DNA from: Marinicauda pacifica
GTDB lineage: Bacteria; Pseudomonadota; Alphaproteobacteria; Caulobacterales; Maricaulaceae
Length of the DNA stretch: 64,000 bases
Assembly (NCBI RefSeq): GCF_004793635.1
Contig: NZ_SRXV01000002.1
Location: forward strand, 1 to 64,000
Reading direction: 5' to 3'
Shown in pieces: positions 51,575 to 59,176 of this stretch (position 1 is its first letter; each line of letters begins with the position of its first letter). Below the pieces are notes generated by a model that made no database searches, was not told the origin of the DNA, and was given only the letters and a program-made list of their open reading frames with translations. The position numbers and the translations under genes are program-made.

Positions 51575-52734
51575 TGGAACCTCATCAGGTGGCGGCGCGC
51601 GGCCGGGGTGAGCGGGGAATCCAGACGAATGCCCACATTATGGTTGAGCCGGCCCATGCGCCCGTGGGTGAGCGGAATCACGCCGCAACGCAATTCAACC
51701 GTGCCATCGGGCGGGGTATCGAGCAGCAGGGTGTCGCCGACCTTGAGGTTCATCACGTCGCCGAGCGGCTTTTCCAGCTCGTCGAGCACGGCGGAGACTT
51801 CCATCTTGGTCGACCACAGCTCGGTGGCCAGGTGGCTTTCCCAGATATTGTCGCGGCCGAACTTCTCGCCCATGAATTGCTGGAGCAGCATCTTGCGGAT
51901 CGGTTCGAGCGTCGCGTAGGGCAGCATCAGCTCGATGCGGCCGCCGCGGTCTTCCATGTCGATGCGCAGCTTGACCAGGATGGCGGCGTTGGCCGGGCGC
52001 GCGATGGCGGCAAAACGGGGATTGGTCTCGATCCGGTCGAGATCGAACTCAACTTCGGTCAGCGGCGCGAAGGCCTGCTTGGCGTCGGCCAGGATGACTT
52101 CGATCATGCGCTGGACGAGCGTGCGTTCGATCGTGGTGTAGGGCCGGCCTTCGATGCGCATGGCCGAGGTACCCCGGCGCCCGCCCAGAAGTACGTCCAC
52201 GATGGAGTAGATCAGGTTGGAGTCGACCGTCAGCAGGCCGTAATTGTCCAGCTGCTTGGCGCGGAACACCGCCAGAATGGCCGGCAGCGGGATCGAGTTG
52301 AGATAGTCGCCGAACCGGATCGAGGAGATGTTGTCCAGGCTCACTTCCACGTTGTCGGACGTGAAGTTGCGCAGGCTCGTCGTCATCAGCCGCACCAGGC
52401 GGTCGAAGACGATTTCCAGCATCGGCAGGCGTTCGTAGGAGACCAGCGCGGAGTTGATGATCGCGCGGATGCCCGAGCGCTGGTCCTCGTCGTCATCTGA
52501 GACCGAGAAGCCGAGAAGGGAGTCAATCTCTTCCTGGTTCAGGATGCGCTCGGTGCCGCCGCCCCCACCGCCCTGCGGGAGGCCGGGCTCGTCACCGCCG
52601 CCGACCATGGCTTCCCATTCGGAGGCCAGATCGTCGCCTTCATCGCCGCCCATGGCGTCGAAGTCAGGCTGGTCGGCGGCGGCGGCCGCTTCCCATTCCG
52701 CGGCCAGCGCGTCCTGATCGATATCGTCACTCAT
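51571..52734 (-). CDS. fliM: Flagellar motor switch protein FliM
   Basis: A 387-residue switch protein of the C-ring. An acidic N-terminal region (1-75) is longer than in E. coli; it contains the start of the CheY-binding segment NQEEIDSLLGF near 65-75. The middle CheC-like domain has IEVILADAKQAFAPLTEVEF, and the C-terminal SpoA domain has LKVGDTLLLDTPPDGTV. Overlaps the DUF6468 gene and follows fliL by 34 bases. Confidence 0.94.
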   Translation of the reverse strand: MSDDIDQDALAAEWEAAAAADQPDFDAMGGDEGDDLASEWEAMVGGGDEPGLPQGGGGGGTERILNQEEIDSLLGFSVSDDDEDQRSGIRAIINSALVSYERLPMLEIVFDRLVRLMTTSLRNFTSDNVEVSLDNISSIRFGDYLNSIPLPAILAVFRAKQLDNYGLLTVDSNLIYSIVDVLLGGRRGTSAMRIEGRPYTTIERTLVQRMIEVILADAKQAFAPLTEVEFDLDRIETNPRFAAIARPANAAILVKLRIDMEDRGGRIELMLPYATLEPIRKMLLQQFMGEKFGRDNIWESHLATELWSTKMEVSAVLDELEKPLGDVMNLKVGDTLLLDTPPDGTVELRCGVIPLTHGRMGRLNHNVGIRLDSPLTPAARRHLMRFQ

Positions 52735-52768
52735 GGGTCTGCGTATCCTGCTGCGTGGCGTTCAAGCG

Positions 52769-53341
52769 TTAGTTCACGACGAGCTGCTCGATCAGCACAT
52801 CATCGACGCGTGCCGGAGCAATCTCGAGATTCACCCGGCGCAGCAACTCCAGCCGCAGCCGGTAGAACGCGCCCGATCCGACAAGGTCCTCGGTGCGCAG
52901 CTCGCGCAGGAATCCCTGGTAGCTGCTCACGATCTCCTCGTGGCGTGCCTCCAGAAGCTGGGCGGTCGCCTCCTCGGCGTAGACGAAGGTGAAACCGATC
53001 ACCATCTGGTTGCTCGATCCCGTCCCGTGATTGATGGAAACCACCATCGGATCGGGATAGGTCGTCTTGTATTCGGCATGCGCCTCGGCCAGAGCCTGCT
53101 CGGCATCGCTGGCATGGGCGCCGCCCTCGCCGGCTTCCCCATGCTCGCCCTCGGCCACCTGGGCCTCGTCCTCGCCGCCGCCCAGGAAGAAGAGCGCGCC
53201 GGCAACGCCGCCCAGGATAAGGATCAGCGCAGGCAGGCCGATAAACAGGACCAGCTTGATGAGGCCCGGCTTCTTCTTGCCGCCCTCTTCGCCCTCGGCG
53301 CCTTCGCCATCGACCTCTTCGACTTCGTTTTCGTCTGCCAT
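52769..53341 (-). CDS. fliL: Flagellar basal body-associated protein FliL
   Basis: A 190-residue protein with an acidic cytoplasmic N-terminus (1-25), a membrane helix (about 27-50), a Glu/His/Ala-rich linker and a stomatin-like periplasmic domain (about 90-190). FliL rings stabilise stators. Leads the minus-strand operon fliL-fliM-DUF6468-motE-TPR. Upstream DNA has three TTAA motifs. Confidence 0.9.
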   Translation of the reverse strand: MADENEVEEVDGEGAEGEEGGKKKPGLIKLVLFIGLPALILILGGVAGALFFLGGGEDEAQVAEGEHGEAGEGGAHASDAEQALAEAHAEYKTTYPDPMVVSINHGTGSSNQMVIGFTFVYAEEATAQLLEARHEEIVSSYQGFLRELRTEDLVGSGAFYRLRLELLRRVNLEIAPARVDDVLIEQLVVN

Positions 53342-53379
53342 GATCGTCTTCCAGCAAGCCCGGGCTGTGCGCCCTTTGG

Positions 53380-53406
53380 TTAAGGATTAAGCCAAAACCC
53401 GGTTAA
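53380..53406. promoter_or_regulatory. TTAA cluster upstream of fliL (possible CtrA site)
   Basis: TTAA at 53380-53383, 53387-53390 and 53403-53406. Spacings are 3 and 12 bases, not the consensus 7, so binding is uncertain; the position upstream of fliL fits known CtrA control of fliLM in Caulobacter. Confidence 0.3.
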
Positions 53407-53431
53407 CGATCCGTTTGGACTGTTGCCCAAG

Positions 53432-53495
53432 TCGGCAGTTTTTTCCCACTCCGTGCAGTGCCGGGCGCCTTTCTGCCGGGAGAAATTTCCGGCTA
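53432..53495. promoter_or_regulatory. Possible FlbD enhancer elements for flgF
   Basis: Repeated GCCGGG/CGGCA motifs (TCGGCAG, TGCCGGGCG, TGCCGGGAG, TTCCGGCT) lie 40-100 bases upstream of the sigma-54 promoter, where Caulobacter ftr elements sit. Confidence 0.35.
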
Positions 53496-53530
53496 CCCTC
53501 CCAAGTTATTGTTTTTTCTTGCAGTTAACC

Positions 53531-53548
53531 ATGGCACGCGGCTTGCGA
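53531..53548 (+). promoter_or_regulatory. Sigma-54 promoter of flgF
   Basis: TGGCACGCGGCTTGC: GG at 53533-53534 and GC at 53545-53546 are separated by ten bases, an exact -24/-12 fit, 71 bases before the flgF ATG. A TTAACCAT half-CtrA motif overlaps its 5' edge. Confidence 0.8.
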
Positions 53549-53618
53549 TAGCTGTGAACCGTGACCCGCTTAAATGGCGGTTCCGGTGTCGACAGCGGCC
53601 AGAAAGGACGAAGGCGCC

Positions 53619-54353
53619 ATGGATAACGCGATGATGATCGGCCTTGCCCGCCAGCAAACCTTGCGCCGGGCAATGGAGATTTCAGCGAACAATATCGCCA
53701 ACGCCTCCACCACGGGCTTCAAGGCCGAACGCGTTCTTCTGGAAACCGAGAACACGACGCGTGCGCGCTCCATCGACGGGCCCAACCGGCTCAACTTCGT
53801 CGATGACTGGGGCGTCGGGCGCGACTTCTCGCAAGGCGCGCTGGAAGGCACGGGCCGCCCTCTGGACATGGCCATCGAAGGCGATGGTTTCTTCACGCTG
53901 GAGACCGACGCCGGCGAACGCTTCACCCGCGAAGGCCGCTTCACCCTGAACGGCGACAGCGAGATCGTCGCCTCCGACGGCGCGCGCCTGCTCGATGCCG
54001 GCGGTCAGCCCATCCGGGTCCTGCCGGACGGCGGCGAGGTTGAAATCCATGCCAATGGCGAAATCACGCAGGGCGGTGTTGCGCTGGGCGTGGTTGGCGT
54101 CACCCGCTTTGAAAATATCGGCGAGCTGGAGAAGGTCGGCGACAACCGCTACGCCGCGCCGGAAGACTCCGAACGCGAACTCATGCTCGATGCCGTGGTC
54201 CGCCAGGGCTTCATCGAGAGCTCCAATGTCCGCCCGATCATGGAGATCACGCGGATGATGGAAGTCTCGCGCACCTACTCGTCCGTGACCCGCATGATCA
54301 ATCAGACCGACGAACTCAGCCGCAAAGCGGTCGAGCGTCTCGGCCGTCCGTAA
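53619..54353 (+). CDS. flgF: Flagellar basal-body rod protein FlgF
   Basis: A 244-residue proximal rod protein. RAMEISANNIANASTTGFKA near the N-terminus and the C-terminal MMEVSRTYSSVTRMINQTDE helix are family features; the central domain carries FFTLETDAGERFTREGRFTL. ATG 53619 is chosen with AAGG just upstream; the frame from 53574 would begin inside the sigma-54 leader. First gene of flgF-flgG-flgA-flgH. Confidence 0.93.
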   Translation: MDNAMMIGLARQQTLRRAMEISANNIANASTTGFKAERVLLETENTTRARSIDGPNRLNFVDDWGVGRDFSQGALEGTGRPLDMAIEGDGFFTLETDAGERFTREGRFTLNGDSEIVASDGARLLDAGGQPIRVLPDGGEVEIHANGEITQGGVALGVVGVTRFENIGELEKVGDNRYAAPEDSERELMLDAVVRQGFIESSNVRPIMEITRMMEVSRTYSSVTRMINQTDELSRKAVERLGRP

Positions 54354-54373
54354 TTCGCTAGAAGGATAATCCC

Positions 54374-55159
54374 ATGCGCGCTCTGTCAACAGCCGCCACC
54401 GGCATGGAAGCCCAGCAGCTCAATGTCGAGGTGATCGCCCACAATCTGGCGAACATGAACACGACGGCGTTCAAACGTCAGCGGGCCGAGTTCCAGGACC
54501 TGCTCTATCAGAACCTGCAACAGGTCGGCACCCAGTCCTCCGACGCCGGCACGATTGTCCCGACCGGCGTTCAGGTCGGCCTCGGCGTCCAGACCGGATC
54601 GGTCTACCGGATCACCGACCAGGGCAGCCTGACCCAGACACAGAACCCGCTGGACATGGCGATCAACGGAAATGGCTATTTTCGCGTCCAATTGCCCAAT
54701 GGCGGCGACGCCTATACGCGAGCGGGCAATTTTTCCAAGAACGACCAGGGCCTGCTGGTGACATCCGAGGGCTATCAGGTCGCCCCGGGCATCAACATTC
54801 CCGACGAGGCCCGCTCGATCGACATCAATGCCCAGGGCCAGATCTCCATCATGCTGGATGGCGATCCCCAGCCGCAGATCATCGGCCAGGTCGAACTGGC
54901 AACCTTCCCCAACGAGGCCGGTCTCGAAGCCACGGGCGACAATCTCTACATCGAAACCGGCGCCTCCGGAGCGGCAAATATCGGCATCCCGACCCAGCCG
55001 GGCTTCGGTCTGATCCGCCAGGGTTTTGTCGAGAGCTCCAATGTCGACGCCGTCGGCGAGGTGACCGCCCTGATCCAGGCCCAGCGCGCCTACGAGATGA
55101 ATGCGCGCGTGATTTCGGCCGCCGACGAGATGCTCGCCACTTCCTCCAACCTGCGCTGA
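54374..55159 (+). CDS. flgG: Flagellar distal rod protein FlgG
   Basis: A 261-residue distal rod protein: MRALSTAATGMEAQQLNVEV and IAHNLANMNTTAFKRQRAEF at the start, LSQTQNPLDM-like central motif (LTQTQNPLDMAINGNGYF), and FVESSNVDAVGEVTALIQAQ with RAYEMNARVI at the end. Twenty bases after flgF. Confidence 0.96.
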   Translation: MRALSTAATGMEAQQLNVEVIAHNLANMNTTAFKRQRAEFQDLLYQNLQQVGTQSSDAGTIVPTGVQVGLGVQTGSVYRITDQGSLTQTQNPLDMAINGNGYFRVQLPNGGDAYTRAGNFSKNDQGLLVTSEGYQVAPGINIPDEARSIDINAQGQISIMLDGDPQPQIIGQVELATFPNEAGLEATGDNLYIETGASGAANIGIPTQPGFGLIRQGFVESSNVDAVGEVTALIQAQRAYEMNARVISAADEMLATSSNLR

Positions 55160-55170
55160 GGATCGAAACG

Positions 55171-56103
55171 ATGCTACGTTGCACTCTTGCCGCCCTGCTC
55201 ATCTCGACCGCCTGCGCGATGCCCGCACTGGGCTCGGACGCGCAAACGGTCATCCTGCGCGAACACCCGGCCAGCGACGATCACATCATCACGCTCGGCG
55301 ATCTGTTCGAGGGTCTGGACGACGAGACCCAAGTGGCGCGCGCCGGCGCTCCGGGCCAGTCGGTGTCGCTGGATCCGGACTACCTGCGCCGGGAAGCCTG
55401 GCGCGCGGGCTATGACTGGGCCAATGCGGGCGATCTGCAGCGTGTCAGCGTCTTGCGCGAGTCGCGCAGCGTCCCGGCGAGCACCATCACGCAGATGCTG
55501 GAAGAGGCGCTGTATTTCGATACCGGCCGCAGCCACCAGATCAGCCTGTCGAACCGCCAGCTCACCCTGCACGCCCCGCTCGACAGCGAAGGTACGCCGG
55601 AGCTGGTCTCTTTCGAGACCGATGCAGCCGCCGGCCTGTTCCGCGCCCAGATCGCGCCCTACCCCGGCGGCGAGCCGGTTCTGGTGACCGGCCGCGCGCA
55701 AAGCGTGGTCGATGTACCGGTCCTCATTCGCCCGGTTGCCCGCGGCGAGGTCATCACCGCCAGCGATGTGGAGTGGCTGCGTCTGCCCGCCGACCGCGTG
55801 CGCAACGACGCGATCCTGGATGCCGACACGCTGGTCGGCCAGGAAGCGCGCCGTGGTCTGCGCCCGGGCGAAGCGCTGCGCGCCTACGACCTGTCCGCGC
55901 CCGTCACGATCGAACGCGGCGAGACCGTCGACCTCATCTACCAGGTCGGGACGCTGACCCTGACCGCACGCGCACGGGCGATGGAGTCAGCGGCCGAGGG
56001 CGAGATGGCCCGCTTTGTCAATCTTCAATCGAACCGCACCGTCGAGGCGCGCGCCCATGGCCCCGGCCTGGCCCGCGTCGGCGGCTACGGCGCCGCGTCC
56101 TAA
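55171..56103 (+). CDS. flgA: Flagellar basal body P-ring formation protein FlgA
   Basis: A 310-residue periplasmic chaperone for P-ring assembly. Signal peptide (about 1-20) followed by an unusually long N-terminal part and the conserved SAF-type C-terminal domain (VPVLIRPVARGEVITASDVE and LVGQEARRGLRPGEALRAYD). Eleven bases after flgG. Length exceeds E. coli FlgA (about 220) but is in line with Caulobacter-type proteins. Confidence 0.9.
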   Translation: MLRCTLAALLISTACAMPALGSDAQTVILREHPASDDHIITLGDLFEGLDDETQVARAGAPGQSVSLDPDYLRREAWRAGYDWANAGDLQRVSVLRESRSVPASTITQMLEEALYFDTGRSHQISLSNRQLTLHAPLDSEGTPELVSFETDAAAGLFRAQIAPYPGGEPVLVTGRAQSVVDVPVLIRPVARGEVITASDVEWLRLPADRVRNDAILDADTLVGQEARRGLRPGEALRAYDLSAPVTIERGETVDLIYQVGTLTLTARARAMESAAEGEMARFVNLQSNRTVEARAHGPGLARVGGYGAAS

Positions 56104-56116
56104 GGAGACCCATCTG

Positions 56117-56914
56117 ATGCGACCCACTCTTACCCGGATGGCCCTGCTTCTGCTCAGCGCCAGCACCCTGACCGCCTGCGCCGCGGGCGAACGCCTGTCC
56201 TATGTCGGCCAGGCCCCGCCCATGAGCCCGATGGAAAATATCGGCTCGATGAATATGGGCGCACCTAATCCGGCGATTTACGGCTCCCAGGATCCCCAGA
56301 CGCGACACGTCGCCCAGCTTCGCTCCATCGCCGCGACGCGCGGCCTGGACGCCAATCCGGGCTCGCTGTGGCGGGGCAATGCGCGCAGCTTCTTCGGCGA
56401 CCCGCGGGCAGCCAATGTCGGCGACATCCTGACGGTGAACATCGACATTTCCGACCGCGCCCAGGTCTCCAACCAGACCAACCAGTCGCGCACCAACGAT
56501 ACCGATTCCAACCTGACGAGCTTCTTCGGCGGGGAAGCGGCGCTCGGCCAGTTCTTCAACGACGCGGTGGATCCCGCCTCCCTGGCCAGCTTCGGTTCGT
56601 CGACCGCCACGCAAGGGTCGGGCAGCGTGAACCGGTCCGAGTCCATTTCGTTGACCGCGGCGGCCATCGTCGTCGAAGTCTTGTGGAACGGAAACATGAT
56701 CGTCCAGGGCCGCCAGGAAGTGCGGATCAACAACGAGGTGCGCGAATTGCTGATCTCCGGCATCGTGCGTCCCCAGGACATCGAGCCGGACAACACGATT
56801 GACCACACCAAGATCGCCGAAGCGCGCGTGTCCTATGGCGGCCGTGGCCACATCTCCGACATGCAGCGTCCGCCGATCGGTCAAGAACTCTATAATCTTC
56901 TCTGGCCATTCTGA
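56117..56914 (+). CDS. flgH: Flagellar L-ring protein FlgH
   Basis: A 265-residue outer membrane lipoprotein. The lipobox LTACAAG (Cys about 20) follows a signal peptide; SLWRGNARSFFGDPRAANVG and GDILTVNIDISDRAQVSNQT are family blocks, and VSYGGRGHISDMQRPPIGQE ends it. ATG 56117 with AAGGAG upstream is chosen over the longer frame from 56015 inside flgA. Last flagellar gene of this operon. Confidence 0.94.
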   Translation: MRPTLTRMALLLLSASTLTACAAGERLSYVGQAPPMSPMENIGSMNMGAPNPAIYGSQDPQTRHVAQLRSIAATRGLDANPGSLWRGNARSFFGDPRAANVGDILTVNIDISDRAQVSNQTNQSRTNDTDSNLTSFFGGEAALGQFFNDAVDPASLASFGSSTATQGSGSVNRSESISLTAAAIVVEVLWNGNMIVQGRQEVRINNEVRELLISGIVRPQDIEPDNTIDHTKIAEARVSYGGRGHISDMQRPPIGQELYNLLWPF

Positions 56915-56940
56915 TTGACGGCGAAAGTCGGCCGCGTCGG

Positions 56941-56970
56941 CGCCATCAGCCCGGATCCGGGCTGATGGCG
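56941..56970. promoter_or_regulatory. 30-base perfect palindrome downstream of flgH
   Basis: CGCCATCAGCCCGGA followed at once by its exact reverse complement. It lies 26 bases after the flgH stop and 19 before the next start. No T-run follows, so it is not a standard terminator; as RNA it would form a 13-pair hairpin. Confidence 0.7.
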
Positions 56971-56989
56971 AATCCTGGAGATAGGCATT

Positions 56990-57370
56990 GTGGACGATCT
57001 TGTTCTGGAACGCTCCGAACTAGGTGAGCTGAACGTCTTTTGCGTGAAGCTGATCGGGACCAATCGGTACAAGGAAAGCCGGGCGAACGCGGAGAAGCTC
57101 TGCGACCGGCTGGTGCGGGAGAACCGCGCAGGCCTGCTCATGGACTACACGCAATGCACGCTCGATCACACGACCGAGCAGTTTGCCGAAATCGTCACCC
57201 TGTTTTCCGCGCGCGTGCCCAAGAGCTGCGTGATCGCCTATGTCTTTGCGCCCGAAAACATGATGCATGCCCTGCTCATGACCAAACGCCTCCACCAGGC
57301 CGGTTTCACGGCAGGAGCCTTTCCGGTCTTCGAGAAGGCCGAAGAATTTCTGGAAGAAAGACTTTCTTAA
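56990..57370 (+). CDS. Uncharacterised STAS-like protein 1
   Basis: A 126-residue soluble protein with an alternating beta/alpha pattern: LGELNVFCVKLIG, then a helix (NAEKLCDRLVREN), the strand AGLLMDYTQCTL (D52-Y53), helix, strand CVIAYVFAPE, helix HALLMTKRLHQAG, and GAFPVFEKAEEFL. This resembles the STAS/SpoIIAA fold but there is no DSSG-type phospho-serine motif. It is a paralogue of the next gene. GTG 56990 is the start, with GGAG upstream. No named family was recognised. Confidence 0.7.
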   Translation: MDDLVLERSELGELNVFCVKLIGTNRYKESRANAEKLCDRLVRENRAGLLMDYTQCTLDHTTEQFAEIVTLFSARVPKSCVIAYVFAPENMMHALLMTKRLHQAGFTAGAFPVFEKAEEFLEERLS

Positions 57371-57440
57371 CCGCGTCTCTCAACGAAATGCCAACTGCGC
57401 CGGCCTAGGGTGTCTCCAGATACAAAAAGAGGCCGCGTCG

Positions 57441-57866
57441 GTGGGGAACAAGGATTTCAGCTATAGTGGCCGGGTGCTGCCACCCGGCGATATCCTGTAT
57501 CTGGGTTTGAAGGGCCGAATGTCACCGGCCACGACCCGGCGCAGCGTGCCGCGCGTTCGCGAAGCCCTCGTCAGCCGGGGATTGCGGGCGCTGGTGCTCG
57601 ACTACAGCCGGGTCAATTTCCTTCACAACGAGGTCCAGTTCGATCACGTCACCGGGCGCCTGGCCCACCTCCTCCCCCGAAATCTGGTCACGGCCGTCGT
57701 CTACTCGTCCGCCTCCAAGCCCCATGCGATCATGCTGACGCGGGCCCTGCAGGCGAGCGGCCTGCTGGTCGGGGCATTTGCAAACCGGCGCGATGCCATC
57801 ACCTGGACGCGGCGCGTGCTGACCCTGCGCGACACCACCGACATTGCGCTGGCGCGCAGCGCCTGA
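57441..57866 (+). CDS. Uncharacterised STAS-like protein 2
   Basis: A 141-residue protein matching its neighbour in order: DILYLGLKGRMSP, helix TTRRSVPRVREALVS, strand ALVLDYSRVNFL (D54-Y55), helix, strand TAVVYSSASK, helix HAIMLTRALQASG, GAFANRRDAITW. Roughly a quarter of positions agree by eye. GTG 57441 with AGAGG nine bases upstream is the start. Followed by a strong bidirectional terminator before the convergent dksA. Confidence 0.7.
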   Translation: MGNKDFSYSGRVLPPGDILYLGLKGRMSPATTRRSVPRVREALVSRGLRALVLDYSRVNFLHNEVQFDHVTGRLAHLLPRNLVTAVVYSSASKPHAIMLTRALQASGLLVGAFANRRDAITWTRRVLTLRDTTDIALARSA

Positions 57867-57882
57867 GTTGGGGCGGAGCATT

Positions 57883-57910
57883 AAAAAAGCCCGGCGCGGG
57901 CCGGGCTTTT
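57883..57910. terminator. Bidirectional rho-independent terminator
   Basis: AAAAAA-GCCCGGC-GCGG-GCCGGGC-TTTT between the STAS-like gene 2 stop and the dksA stop; A-run on one side and T-run on the other allow use in both directions. Confidence 0.88.
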
Positions 57911-57934
57911 GACAGTCTGTGCAGATGGCTTTGA

Positions 57935-58366
57935 CTAGTCGTCGCGGTGCACGCGCTCGGAGCGCTCGTGACGCTCCTGCGCCTCTATCGACAAGGTTGC
58001 CACCGGACGCGCTTCCAGGCGGGCCAGCGCGATCGGCTCACCGGTTTCCTCGCAATAGCCGTACTCGTCGGTCTCGATCCGGCGCAGCGCGGATTCGATC
58101 TTCGAGATCAGCTTGCGCTGGCGGTCGCGGGCGCGCAGTTCCAGCGCGCGGTCGCTTTCAGTGGAGGCCCGGTCGGCAAGATCGGGCAGCGAGCCCATAT
58201 CCTCTTGCAGATTGGACAGGGTGGACCGGCTCTCGCGAATGATCTCGTCGCGCCAGGCCATCAACTTGCGCCGGAAATATTCCTTCTGGCGCTCGTTCAT
58301 GAACTCCTCGTCCTCGCTCGGACGATAATTCTTGGGAAGTTCGATTTGCGAGACAGTGACGCTCAT
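57935..58366 (-). CDS. dksA: RNA polymerase-binding transcription factor DksA
   Basis: A 143-residue DksA that enters the RNA polymerase secondary channel and works with ppGpp. N-terminal EDEEFMNERQKEYFRRKLM, the coiled coil with the DRAS-type loop (ADRASTESD, about 79-87), and a C-terminal helix/zinc region containing ALRRIETDEYGYCEETGEPI. Only one Cys (in GYCEETG) is evident in the zinc-finger region, where canonical DksA has four, so this is a Cys-poor type. Its place beside flgH and fliX is common in Caulobacter relatives. Confidence 0.93.
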   Translation of the reverse strand: MSVTVSQIELPKNYRPSEDEEFMNERQKEYFRRKLMAWRDEIIRESRSTLSNLQEDMGSLPDLADRASTESDRALELRARDRQRKLISKIESALRRIETDEYGYCEETGEPIALARLEARPVATLSIEAQERHERSERVHRDD

Positions 58367-58516
58367 CCCTGGGATACTCCTCCCTTGGCACTCCCTGTCT
58401 GGAGCGGGCGAAAAATATCAGCGGTTCCTGGATAGTCAATCGGCACAAGCCGCGCGCACTACACTATGACACTGGTGTGAAAATACCGTGTTTTCCACAC
58501 CTTACCGTTTTGTCAC

Positions 58517-58939
58517 CTAAGCGTGATATTTCGCGAGCTCGACCGCGGCGCGAAGCTCGACTTCATCCAGGGCCGCTTCCAGCCGGGGATCGTCCACGCC
58601 GTCGCGTTCGCTCTTGAGCAATTCCATGAGGGCGGAGAGCTTGGCACGGGGGATCCCGCCGTCCAGCAGCGCCATTTTCAGATCGTCGAGAACGTCGAGC
58701 AGGGAGAAGGCCCGCTCGGTCGCGCGCTTGCGCGCCTCGCGGTAATCGCCGGCCGCCTGCAGCGTCAGCAGGGCATCGACCGAGTTGATCGCGCTGGCTC
58801 CAGACAGGGCGCCGGCCGAGCCTGCCCCCGACGAGGCGCCGGCCGATTGCGGCGCAAAGCCGGAGCCGTCGCCGCCCGAAGACGACTTGCGCTTGGCCCC
58901 CGCAGGGCCCTGAAGATGGCGTGGTCCGTTGATTTTCAT
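58517..58939 (-). CDS. fliX: Flagellar assembly regulator FliX
   Basis: A 140-residue cytoplasmic regulator that in Caulobacter controls the sigma-54 activator FlbD according to early flagellar assembly. A Ser/Gly/Ala-rich N-terminus (10-50) precedes the conserved helical part: INSVDALLTLQAAGDYREAR and FSLLDVLDDLKMALLDGGIP. Divergent from flgI exactly as in Caulobacter (recalled), with a CtrA box in between. Confidence 0.9.
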   Translation of the reverse strand: MKINGPRHLQGPAGAKRKSSSGGDGSGFAPQSAGASSGAGSAGALSGASAINSVDALLTLQAAGDYREARKRATERAFSLLDVLDDLKMALLDGGIPRAKLSALMELLKSERDGVDDPRLEAALDEVELRAAVELAKYHA

Positions 58940-58988
58940 GGCGTGGACACTCTCACCGCTAATTGTGCTGCAGCCTGCTTAATCAGTC

Positions 58989-59003
58989 TTAAGAAGAATT
59001 TAA
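58989..59003. promoter_or_regulatory. CtrA box between fliX and flgI
   Basis: TTAA-GAAGAAT-TTAA, an exact consensus, 50 bases upstream of the fliX ATG. fliX is a CtrA-dependent gene in Caulobacter (established knowledge). Confidence 0.7.
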
Positions 59004-59016
59004 ACACCCGGCCTGA

Positions 59017-59069
59017 CCCGGCAATTCTTTCCGGGCAAATCCCGCCCCGGCAGGATTCGCCGCCGGCAC
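59017..59069. promoter_or_regulatory. Possible FlbD enhancer elements for flgI
   Basis: Four CCGGCA/CCGGGCA-type motifs (CCCGGCAA, CCGGGCAAA, CCCGGCAGG, GCCGGCAC) are packed 50-100 bases upstream of the flgI sigma-54 promoter. Confidence 0.4.
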
Positions 59070-59116
59070 TGAAAACCTATCCAATTGATTTTCATCGGCA
59101 TTTCTTCCATTAACCT

Positions 59117-59132
59117 TGGCACGGTTCTCGCA
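59117..59132 (+). promoter_or_regulatory. Sigma-54 promoter of flgI
   Basis: TGGCACGGTTCTCGCA: GG at 59118-59119, GC at 59130-59131, ten bases apart, 45 bases upstream of the flgI ATG. Confidence 0.8.
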
Positions 59133-59176
59133 TCCGGTTCGATGTGCTGATTAACACGCGCGGAGAACCGCCTGCC

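Noticed and set aside
56941..56970. Rho-independent terminator of flgH
   Set aside because: No T-run on either strand follows the palindrome, so it is listed as a palindrome of unknown role.
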